A stretch of DNA of 15,766 nt. Source: Desulfovibrio sp. (GTDB lineage: Bacteria > Desulfobacterota > Desulfovibrionia > Desulfovibrionales > Desulfovibrionaceae). Position numbers and translations under genes: made by a program. The stretch is taken from NCBI GenBank assembly GCA_014804905.1, contig JAAUYX010000007.1, forward strand, positions 19,017-34,782, written 5' to 3'. Below are positions 1-6,788 of the stretch, piece by piece. Below the pieces are notes generated by a model, which searched no databases, was not told the DNA's origin, and worked only from the letters and a program-made list of their open reading frames with translations. Numbering within the stretch: position 1 is the first letter of the stretch; each line of letters starts with the position of its first letter.

Positions 1-168
1 ATAGCCCCGTTCCGCAAAGATGCGCACGATATAGCGCCACGGGCGCTGGTGGGGCACGATGATGAGCGCATTGCCCGGCTGGCCGCCGCTGAGGCGCTCC
101 ACCGCATCCATGAGGTCAGGCAGGAAGGGGCGCTGCCAGGGAAAGACGAGGAAGGGCTGCACGCTCAT
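1..168 (-). CDS. AddB-like recombination nuclease/helicase subunit, N-terminal fragment
   Basis: Partial gene: only the first 56 codons lie inside the window and the reading frame is open to the left edge. The visible N-terminus starts MSVQPFLVFPWQRPFL and continues with a hydrophobic strand and ALIIVPHQRPWRYI. This resembles the start of AddB/RecC-like proteins (PD-(D/E)XK nuclease superfamily), whose N-terminal half is a degenerate helicase-like fold opening with a similar 'VPxxR' strand. The ATG overlaps the stop of the upstream AddA-like gene in an ATGA, and a GGGAGG ribosome binding site lies about 8 bases upstream, so the start is well supported. Being directly downstream of an AddA-like gene is the strongest argument for the call. 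By family knowledge it would act with that protein in processing double-strand DNA ends. The catalytic C-terminal nuclease and any Fe-S cysteines are outside the window. Confidence 0.7.
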   Translation of the reverse strand, partial: MSVQPFLVFPWQRPFLPDLMDAVERLSGGQPGNALIIVPHQRPWRYIVRIFAERGY

Positions 169-3100
169 TGCCGTGCCTCCCTCTTGTGCGGGGCGTGGCG
201 TTTTGTGTCGCGGGGCGGCAGCAGGCCCTCACAGTCGGGCTCGAGCCCTGACGTGGAGGCGGCCGTCACCAGCCGGAAGCGCTGAAGGTCGAGATAGACG
301 AGGAGGCCACGCACCTCGCCGCCTCCGGTTCGCCCGGCCAGGCTCTCCACATAGCGGCGCACCTGCCGCACATGTTCGGCGTCCTCGTGGCCGCTCTTGT
401 AGTCGATGACAAGAATCCCCCAGGCTTCGTCCACCAGCAGGTCCACCCGCAGCAGGTGCCCCTCGGCCGTCATCAGGGGCTGTTCCGGGCGCCCCTGCGC
501 CAGCCACTCAAAGGCACGGGGCTGGGCGGCAAACCAGGAAAGGGCGGCCACCAGCCCCTCGCGGAAGGCGGCATCCTGCGGGACAGGCGCTTCAAAAGAG
601 GCAAGTCCCGCATTGACGGCAGCCTCGGCGGCCTCGCGCGGGGTGGCGCAAGGGCGCAGGCGCTCAAGACAGAGGTGGAGGAGCGTCCCTCGGTCCTCCG
701 GGCGAAAGACTTCCGTCGAGAGCGGATTGCGGAAAATCCTCAACCGCGGCAGCCATTGCATGGGGCGCCAGTTTTCGGCAGGGGCTTCCTCCATGCCGGG
801 GGCACCGGCCGCCGGGGTCAGGGGGGCGGGGTCGGATGCGCCGGGCGTGCGGCATGCCTCATCACCGAGGGCCGCGTCGGGTGCCTCCTCCCGCGCAGGA
901 AGCGGCCTGCCGAGAGTGAAGGGCGGCACGAGCCCGGCCCGGCCCCAGAGGGCGTCAAGCACCTTACCGAGGCTGGGCCTTTTTTCCAGCGCGGGCGTGC
1001 CGGTGCGGAAAATATGGAGCTCGTCACGGGCACGGGTAAAGGCCACATAGAGCAGGTCCAGCGCCTCGCAGGCCTGCGCCCCCAGGTGCTCGTAATGGCT
1101 CGCCCCGCAGATTCTGCCGCCGGGCACGGCCACGCGCAGGCCCTCATACTCGATGACTTCAGGATGCCCGGACGCCTGGACGTTGAAGTTCGTCCACGGC
1201 ACGATGACGCAGGGCGCGGCAAGCCCCTTGGCCTTGTGGATGGTCATGACGCGCACGGCATCCATGCCCGTGGGCATGGGGGCCTTTTCCTCGCCGCCGC
1301 GGCTGCGCCAGTGCTCCAGAAAGGCCCCGAGCGAAGCGAGGCCCTTTTCTTCAGCGTTTTGCAGCACTTCGAGGAAACGGCGCAGGAAGGTGCGCTCGCC
1401 GGGGAAGCGCGCTTCCGCGTCGAGCCGCAGCAGCCATTCCCGCGTGGCATCATAGGGCGTGAGCAGGGCCGATTGCGCATGAAAGGGCGCGAAAAGCCGC
1501 TCCCAGTGCTCGGGCCACGCCCTGCGGAAGCGCTGGAACAACGGGCCGTCGCCCTTTTCCGAGCACCAGTCATGGAGCGCCTCGCGGCTGAGGCCGTGCG
1601 CCAGTGGATGCTCGAGGACAAGCGAACCCGTGAGCATGGTCCAGAAGGCCACATCATCTTCGGGGGTATCCAAGAAATCCAGGAAGGCCACCACTTGCGT
1701 GACAAGCGGGTGCTCGGCCAAAAGAAGGCTGTTTTCCGTAATGACCGGGATGCCCTCGCGCGCCAGGGCCTCGGCCACAAGACGGCCGTTCTCGTTGCTG
1801 CGCACGAGCACGAGGATGTCGGAAAGGGGGCGCCGGGGCAGTATTTCCTCGCGCAGGAGCTCGCACAGACGCGCGAGCACGGATTCGCGCAACTCGTCCG
1901 CCGTGGCCTCCTGCAGGACCTCCACATGAACGAGGCCGCCGCGGGCAGCGTCGCCTGCTGGGCATTTCTGCCCGGCTCCGGCAAAGGCCACGGAGAGGCG
2001 GCGCACCGCGGCGTCCCTTTGCGCTTCCGGCATGTCGGGGAGGAGCATCCCGATGACCTCGCGGGCGCAGGCCTCCTCCCCCAGCGGCACAAAGACGGCG
2101 TTGTTGTGCGCCACGATCTGCTCGCGGCTGCGGCGGTTGTAGGGCAGGTTCTCCGTGCGCGCGGCGGCCATGCGGGTGAGCTCCGCATCCTCCATGACGG
2201 CGTTGAAGAGGGTCGGGTCGCCGCCGCGCCAGCTGTAGATGGATTGCTTGACATCGCCCACCCAGGTGAGGGAGCCGCCGCGCGCGAGGGCGTCGGCCAC
2301 CAGCGGGCGCAGGGTCTGCCACTGTTCCCGGCTCGTGTCCTGGAATTCGTCCACCAGAAAATGCGTGAGCCGAGAGCCGAGCCGGCAGAGGGCATCCGAA
2401 ACGCCGTGGTCCCCTGCCAGCGAATCGGCCGCCCAGCGCGGGATAAGCACTCCTGGGATGCGGCCCTCCTGCTCCTTGTTGAGGAGAAAGGCCTGCACAA
2501 GGGTCTGCGCCAGGCGCACAAAAGGGGCCAGCGTCAGCGCCGGGAGCAGGTGCTCGCGGTCTTGCCGGCAGCGGGCGGCCGCTTCGGCAAAGCGCGCGTG
2601 CGCCTGCCTGACGGGCTCGGTGACGGTGCACCTGCTGAGAAAGAGTGCCTCTGCCTCTGTGCTTTCCCCGGCGGCCGAGGCGCATTTCTCATAATTTCCC
2701 GCCGCAATGGCCGTCACGGAGTTGCGTGCGTGGACTTTCCAGGTGATTCCCGCCTCTTCCGCGGCCGACAGCAGCTCTTGGGCCGCGCTGCGTACAGTCT
2801 TTTGGGAAAGTTCAAGTGTCGCTTTAATTTCATCCTCGGACGAAAGGCCGTCCAGATGGCCGCGCAGCACATCGTCGATGACAAGCCGCAGCGGCTTGCG
2901 CAGTTTGTCGCCCACCAGAAAGCCCTTGCTGTCCTTGCGCGCTGCCAGCGCCCGGCAGGCGGAGCGAACAAGGTCGCGCATGGCGGCATCTTCCCGCCAG
3001 GCGCGGTCCAGCACAAGGTCATAGTAGGGGGTGAGCGCCTCGTCGGTGGCAAAGGCAGGCTCAAAATCCGGGGGCAGCCCGAGGTCGAGGGCGGAGGAGC

Positions 3101-3479
3101 GGACGATGAGGTGGAGCAGGCTGTCGATGGTGCGGATATTGAGCGAGCTCATGTCCCTAAGGATGGCGTCCACCCAGCGTTTGGCCTCCTCGGGAGCAAA
3201 GGGCACGCCCTCGTCGCTGGCGCCCAGCGCCACTTCCTTCAGCCTTCTCAGCACGCGCTCCCGCATTTCGGCGGCAGCGGCATTGGTGAAGGTGACGGCG
3301 ATAATGTCGCCCCAGCTGCGCCCGGCGTCCGGGGCCAGCGCGCAGACGGCCGAGGCGCGGCCGCCCTCCCGGCCGCAGGCCGCCAGGCGCTCGAGAAAGC
3401 GCCGCGTCAGCTCCCAGGTTTTTCCCGAACCCGCGGAGGCCTGTATCCGGCAGAGGCCGGAGTTTTCCTGCGGGCTCAT
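165..3479 (-). CDS. addA: AddA/RecB-like UvrD-family helicase-nuclease (double-strand break end processing)
   Basis: A 1104-residue superfamily 1A helicase with a C-terminal nuclease. Visible motifs, in order: Walker A ASAGSGKT (about 14-21), motif Ia AVTFTNAAAAEMR (about 61-73), motif II LVDEFQDTS (about 375-383), motif III VGDVKQSIYSWRGGD (about 407-421), motif V TIHKAKG (about 745), motif VI YVAFTRARDE (about 811-820). Near the C-terminus, a RecB-type nuclease signature has Asp1013, then DYK at 1026-1028, preceded by a GTLLH segment. All catalytic residues expected for an active AddA are present. I start at ATG 3479 because the protein family begins just before Walker A. The frame is open further upstream, but that region is the antisense-free end of the phosphofructokinase gene. 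The start overlaps the phosphofructokinase stop (ATGA) and has only a poor ribosome site, suggesting translational coupling. The stop overlaps the next gene (AddB-like) the same way. RecB is the alternative name, but length and partner favour AddA. Confidence 0.9.
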   Translation of the reverse strand: MSPQENSGLCRIQASAGSGKTWELTRRFLERLAACGREGGRASAVCALAPDAGRSWGDIIAVTFTNAAAAEMRERVLRRLKEVALGASDEGVPFAPEEAKRWVDAILRDMSSLNIRTIDSLLHLIVRSSALDLGLPPDFEPAFATDEALTPYYDLVLDRAWREDAAMRDLVRSACRALAARKDSKGFLVGDKLRKPLRLVIDDVLRGHLDGLSSEDEIKATLELSQKTVRSAAQELLSAAEEAGITWKVHARNSVTAIAAGNYEKCASAAGESTEAEALFLSRCTVTEPVRQAHARFAEAAARCRQDREHLLPALTLAPFVRLAQTLVQAFLLNKEQEGRIPGVLIPRWAADSLAGDHGVSDALCRLGSRLTHFLVDEFQDTSREQWQTLRPLVADALARGGSLTWVGDVKQSIYSWRGGDPTLFNAVMEDAELTRMAAARTENLPYNRRSREQIVAHNNAVFVPLGEEACAREVIGMLLPDMPEAQRDAAVRRLSVAFAGAGQKCPAGDAARGGLVHVEVLQEATADELRESVLARLCELLREEILPRRPLSDILVLVRSNENGRLVAEALAREGIPVITENSLLLAEHPLVTQVVAFLDFLDTPEDDVAFWTMLTGSLVLEHPLAHGLSREALHDWCSEKGDGPLFQRFRRAWPEHWERLFAPFHAQSALLTPYDATREWLLRLDAEARFPGERTFLRRFLEVLQNAEEKGLASLGAFLEHWRSRGGEEKAPMPTGMDAVRVMTIHKAKGLAAPCVIVPWTNFNVQASGHPEVIEYEGLRVAVPGGRICGASHYEHLGAQACEALDLLYVAFTRARDELHIFRTGTPALEKRPSLGKVLDALWGRAGLVPPFTLGRPLPAREEAPDAALGDEACRTPGASDPAPLTPAAGAPGMEEAPAENWRPMQWLPRLRIFRNPLSTEVFRPEDRGTLLHLCLERLRPCATPREAAEAAVNAGLASFEAPVPQDAAFREGLVAALSWFAAQPRAFEWLAQGRPEQPLMTAEGHLLRVDLLVDEAWGILVIDYKSGHEDAEHVRQVRRYVESLAGRTGGGEVRGLLVYLDLQRFRLVTAASTSGLEPDCEGLLPPRDTKRHAPHKREARQ

Positions 3480-4780
3480 GCGGGGGGCAGCATCCCTTTG
3501 AGCATCCCCTGGCCCGTGGATTCCAGTACGGCGCGCCAGAGGTCGGAATAGATGTTCAACCTGCGCCGGGTGCGCGTGACGAGCTGAAGCGGCAGGTGGA
3601 CATAGCGCTCCTGTATCTTGGCGACCACCATGTCGGTCCGCCCGGCCATGGCCGCGTGCACCGCATATTGTCCGAGAAAGCCGCAATACACCTTGTCCGC
3701 AGCCTGCGCCGGGACCGAGCGGATGATATAGCTCGGGTCGATGTACTTGATGGAGTGGGGCAGCTTATGCTCCCTGAGATAGCGCGAAAGTTCCATTTTG
3801 AGGAGGTCGGCCACGTTGCCCAGCACCCGGTTGCCCGAAGCGTCCGTTTCCGTATGGTGTGCGAGCAGGTGCTGGCCCGCGCCCTCGGCCGTGACGATGA
3901 CGCAGTGGCCGCGGTCACGCAGACGCTCCTCCACGGCGGGGAGCAGGCCGCCGGGCCCCTCCAGGCTGAACGGCGCTTCGGGGATAAGGACGAAGTTCAC
4001 TTCCTTGAGCGCCAGCGTGGCCTGCGCGGCGATAAAGCCTGATTCGCGCCCCATGAGCTTGACGAGGCCGATGCCGTTGGGCGTGCCGCAGGCTTCGGTA
4101 TGCGCGCACTCGATGGCTTCCGTGGCCTTGCAGACGGCGGTCTCGAAGCCGAAGGACTGGGGGATGTAGTTGATGTCGTTGTCAATGGTCTTGGGAATGC
4201 CGATGACCGAAATCTTGAGGCCGCGCTGGCGCACCTCGGCGCTGATGGCCATGGCCGCCTTCATGGTGCCGTCGCCGCCGATGACGAAGAGCGCGTTGAC
4301 ATTGCTGCGCTCGAGGGTGTCCACGATTTGGTCCGCGGGCTGCGGCCCGCGGGAGGAGCCGAGCATGGTGCCCCCAAAAAGGTGGATGTCGGCCACCTTG
4401 GAGGGTGTCAGCTCGATGGGCGCATGGCCGTACTTGGGGATGAAACCCTCGAGCCCGTAGCGGATGCCGAGGATGGAAGGCACATGATAGGCGTGGTGCG
4501 CTTCCATGACGATGGCGCGGATGACGTCGTTGATGCCGGGGCAGAGGCCGCCGCAGGTGACGATGGCGCACTTGGCCCGCGAAGAGTCGAAATAGAGCTT
4601 TTGCCGTGGGCCGGCGGCCTCGAAGGAGGCTCGGCAGGGCTCGCTGCCGCTGTCGTCCAGTTCGCCGTCGATGACCACCTGGATTTTTTTATTGTCGGCC
4701 CAGGTGCGGTAGGGCAGGTGCGACTCCAGCTTGCAGGGGCCCAGGGTGGAAATGGCCGTGTCAAGCGCGCATTTTTCCAT
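3476..4780 (-). CDS. pfkA: 6-phosphofructokinase, clade-X type, probably ATP-dependent
   Basis: A 434-residue phosphofructokinase that would phosphorylate fructose 6-phosphate in glycolysis. The first ~70 residues form an N-terminal extension like that of the Treponema/trypanosome/plant group. The catalytic core then shows CGGLCPGIN (76-84), GGDGT (168-172), PKTIDND (196-202, Asp200 the expected catalytic base) and MGRESG (243-248, sugar-phosphate site). In this family a Gly in the GGDG(S/T) motif goes with ATP use, whereas pyrophosphate enzymes carry Asp there (GGDD). The Lys in PKTIDND is the pyrophosphate-like residue retained by the ATP-using trypanosomal enzymes. I infer ATP dependence. 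ATG 4780 has GAGGA five bases upstream; further upstream the open frame has unbiased codons. The stop overlaps the addA start. It follows an HD-domain gene after 88 bases and likely shares its transcript. Confidence 0.94.
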   Translation of the reverse strand: MEKCALDTAISTLGPCKLESHLPYRTWADNKKIQVVIDGELDDSGSEPCRASFEAAGPRQKLYFDSSRAKCAIVTCGGLCPGINDVIRAIVMEAHHAYHVPSILGIRYGLEGFIPKYGHAPIELTPSKVADIHLFGGTMLGSSRGPQPADQIVDTLERSNVNALFVIGGDGTMKAAMAISAEVRQRGLKISVIGIPKTIDNDINYIPQSFGFETAVCKATEAIECAHTEACGTPNGIGLVKLMGRESGFIAAQATLALKEVNFVLIPEAPFSLEGPGGLLPAVEERLRDRGHCVIVTAEGAGQHLLAHHTETDASGNRVLGNVADLLKMELSRYLREHKLPHSIKYIDPSYIIRSVPAQAADKVYCGFLGQYAVHAAMAGRTDMVVAKIQERYVHLPLQLVTRTRRRLNIYSDLWRAVLESTGQGMLKGMLPPA

Positions 4781-4821
4781 GAGATTCCTCGCAGATACTG
4801 ACGCAGCGTTATTGTTTTTGA

Positions 4822-4827
4822 AGTATA
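4822..4827 (-). promoter_or_regulatory. possible -10 element upstream of pfkA
   Basis: The 88-base gap between the HD-domain gene and pfkA holds an AT-rich patch reading TTATACTTC on the minus strand, with TATACT a 5/6 match to a sigma70 -10. No convincing -35 hexamer lies 16-18 bases upstream and there is no TGn extension. An internal promoter is therefore only a possibility. Confidence 0.2.
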
Positions 4828-4868
4828 ACTTTAAGGACGTTCGCCGTACCGCCAGCCGCGGCAGGCAG

Positions 4869-5432
4869 TTAATCGCCCGTGGCTGCCGGACCTTCCGCCG
4901 CCTGCCCGGCCATGGCCGCGATGGCGAGCGCAAGGAAGGCGTCCAGTTCAAGGCCCGCTTCGGCACATTGGCGGATATTGTCGCGGTTGACAGAAGCGGC
5001 GAAGGCCTTGTCCTTCATCTTTTTCTTGATGCTTTTGGGCTCCATGCCCTCAAGGCCCGTGGGCCGCATCCGCGCCGCGGCGCTGATGAGCCCGGTGACG
5101 GTCTCGCCGCAGCGCAGGGCATAATCAAGGCGGCTTTCCGGGGCGCAGCCCGTCATTTCGCCATTATGGGCGCGAATTGCCACAAGGCAGGCTTCGGGGA
5201 GCTTGCCCGCGAGGAGTTCCGCCCCGTCAAGGCCATGCCGCTCGGGGTGGTCCGCCGTGGCGGGATAGTCCACGTCATGCAAAAGCCCGGTAAGCCCCCA
5301 GGCCTCCTCATCCTCGCCAAAATGGCGTGCCAGGGCGCGGAGCACCGCTTCGGAAGCCAGCGAATGTTGCAGCAGCGCGGGGCTGAGCCCCTGCCGCGCG
5401 AGAAGTTCCAGCGCTTCGGTTCTTTGGATCAT
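4869..5432 (-). CDS. HD-domain metal-dependent phosphohydrolase
   Basis: A 187-residue soluble HD-superfamily protein. Candidate metal ligands are His23 (LLQHSLASEAV), the His52-Asp53 pair in GLLHDVDYP, His66 and His89 in AIRAHN. The later block KSIKKKMKDKAFAASVNRD (about 133-151) is typical of a widespread family of stand-alone HDIG-type hydrolases found in Firmicutes and sulfate reducers. Their substrate is generally unknown; nucleotides or phospho-esters are likely. I start at ATG 5432, which has GAGGA four bases upstream; the longer frame to 5552 runs into the divergent promoter region and lacks coding character. It is the first gene of the proposed HD-pfkA-addA-addB transcript. Why a phosphohydrolase sits with phosphofructokinase is not explained by the sequence. 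No signal peptide or membrane segment is visible. Confidence 0.85.
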   Translation of the reverse strand: MIQRTEALELLARQGLSPALLQHSLASEAVLRALARHFGEDEEAWGLTGLLHDVDYPATADHPERHGLDGAELLAGKLPEACLVAIRAHNGEMTGCAPESRLDYALRCGETVTGLISAAARMRPTGLEGMEPKSIKKKMKDKAFAASVNRDNIRQCAEAGLELDAFLALAIAAMAGQAAEGPAATGD

Positions 5433-5454
5433 GGCGTCCTCGCTTGAAGGGGAC

Positions 5455-5483
5455 AGTTTACGGCAGGCCACGGGGCTTGACAA
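5455..5483 (-). promoter_or_regulatory. sigma70-like promoter for the HD-pfkA-addA-addB operon
   Basis: On the minus strand TTGTCA (5483-5478, 5/6 match) is separated by exactly 17 bases from TAAACT (5460-5455, 4/6 match). Transcription would start near 5448, about 16 bases before the HD-domain ATG and including its GAGGA site. No other candidate is as good in the 179-base divergent gap. Confidence 0.45.
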
Positions 5484-5611
5484 GTGCGGGGCGCACGGCC
5501 GGGCGCGGCGCGGCCCGCAGAGTTGACAGGCGGCGCAATATGGCGGAAACATATCTCACCCCGGCCGCTGCACGGCGTCGGCATCCTCAAATATTTCAGG
5601 CACGTCCAGAT

Positions 5612-6778
5612 ATGTCCATCTTCGGTATCCGCTTCCACGCGCTCGGCCAGACAGACTACTATTCGGCCCCGGACGACTGCAAGCAGGGCGACCAGGTGCT
5701 CATCGAGGCCGACCAGGCCGTGGCCCTGGGGGAGATCGTCGCCGGGCCCATCGTCGCCCTGCCAGGCTCCGACGAGGCCGACCTGCCCGTCATCCTGCGC
5801 ATGGCCAATGCCGAGGACAAGGAGACCGGGCGCCGCAACGCCACTCTGGCCGCCGAGGCCATGCGCTTCTGCCGGGAGCGCATTCGCGAGCGGCGCCTGG
5901 ACATGAAGCTCGTGGATGTGGAAGTCTTTTTTGACCGGAGCAAGCTCATCTTTTACTTTACCGCCCCGGTACGCATCGACTTTCGCGAGCTCGTGAAGGA
6001 CCTCGTGCGCGAATACCGGGCGCGCATCGAGCTCAGGCAGATCGGCGTGCGCCATGAGACCCAGATGCTCGGCGCCGTGGGCAACTGCGGCATGGTGTGC
6101 TGCTGCCGCCGCTACTTGCGCAAGTTTGCGCCCGTGACTATCCGCATGGCCAAGGAGCAGAATCTATTTCTCAATCCGGCAAAAATTTCGGGCATTTGCG
6201 GAAGATTGCTCTGCTGCCTCTCCTATGAGCAGGAAAACTATGAGCGCTTTCACCGCACTTCGCCGCGTCCGGGCAAGAAGTACCAGACGGCCCGGGGTGT
6301 CCTCAAAGTCTTGCGCACCAATATGTTTCGCAATTCTCTTTCCGCGCTGACCGAAGAGAATGAAGAAGTTGAACTGACACTTGAAGAATGGGAGGCGCTG
6401 GAGCCCCGCCGCCCGGATGCGCCGCAAGCTCCGGCTGCCGAAGCGCGGCGTCCGGCCGAGCGTGGCCGTCGCGATGCGGCGGAATCGCCCGCGCCGGAGG
6501 GCGCTGAGGCAGAGGACGACCTGCCCCCGGAGGACGACTTCGCCCCGCTGCCCGATGCAGGGGAGGAGAAGCCGGGCGCAGCCCCGGCGGAGCCCGCCCC
6601 ACAGCGGCGCGGACGCAAGCATCGGGCCCCCCACAACGCGGAAAACGCGCGCCACGCCGCCCACGCAGGCCACGGCGCAGCAGGTAGCCCGGCCAGAAAA
6701 GACGGCCGCCACGCCTCCCACGCCGCACATGCCCCTCATGCCGCCCTTCATGCCGCAGACCAGAGCCGCAAGGCCTGA
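5612..6778 (+). CDS. PSP1 / RicT (YaaT)-like cysteine-rich protein with His-rich tail
   Basis: A 388-residue PSP1-domain protein. The core (about 1-260) carries Cys159, Cys163-164-165 and Cys196, Cys201-202 in GNCGMVCCC and GICGRLLCC, the signature cysteines of the family. Bacillus RicT (YaaT) is a PSP1 protein that works with RicA and RicF in an Fe-S-containing complex promoting RNase Y-dependent mRNA maturation; neither partner is in this window. Residues about 265-388 are a low-complexity Ala/Pro/Arg/His tail with roughly ten histidines in the last 55 positions. I chose ATG 5612 because MSIFGIRFHALGQ aligns with the usual family N-terminus and because codons between the alternative ATG 5540 and 5612 lack the G/C-ending bias of the gene. 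Its ribosome site (AGG, 11 bases away) is weak. It lies 10 bases before metG, a pairing echoed by the yaaT-metS neighbourhood in Bacillus. Confidence 0.88.
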   Translation: MSIFGIRFHALGQTDYYSAPDDCKQGDQVLIEADQAVALGEIVAGPIVALPGSDEADLPVILRMANAEDKETGRRNATLAAEAMRFCRERIRERRLDMKLVDVEVFFDRSKLIFYFTAPVRIDFRELVKDLVREYRARIELRQIGVRHETQMLGAVGNCGMVCCCRRYLRKFAPVTIRMAKEQNLFLNPAKISGICGRLLCCLSYEQENYERFHRTSPRPGKKYQTARGVLKVLRTNMFRNSLSALTEENEEVELTLEEWEALEPRRPDAPQAPAAEARRPAERGRRDAAESPAPEGAEAEDDLPPEDDFAPLPDAGEEKPGAAPAEPAPQRRGRKHRAPHNAENARHAAHAGHGAAGSPARKDGRHASHAAHAPHAALHAADQSRKA

Positions 6779-6788
6779 CGGAGCCCCA

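Noticed and set aside
372..3551. 1059-codon plus-strand open frame
   Set aside because: It is the antisense shadow of the AddA-like gene; G/C-ending codons suppress stops on the opposite strand, and its translation shows no family motif.
3480..3686. Upstream extension of the AddA-like gene
   Set aside because: It lies over the end of pfkA in another frame and precedes the normal family N-terminus.
5540..5611. ATG 5540 as start of the PSP1 gene
   Set aside because: Codons to 5611 lack the third-position G/C bias of the gene and the family N-terminus begins at 5612; it cannot be fully excluded.
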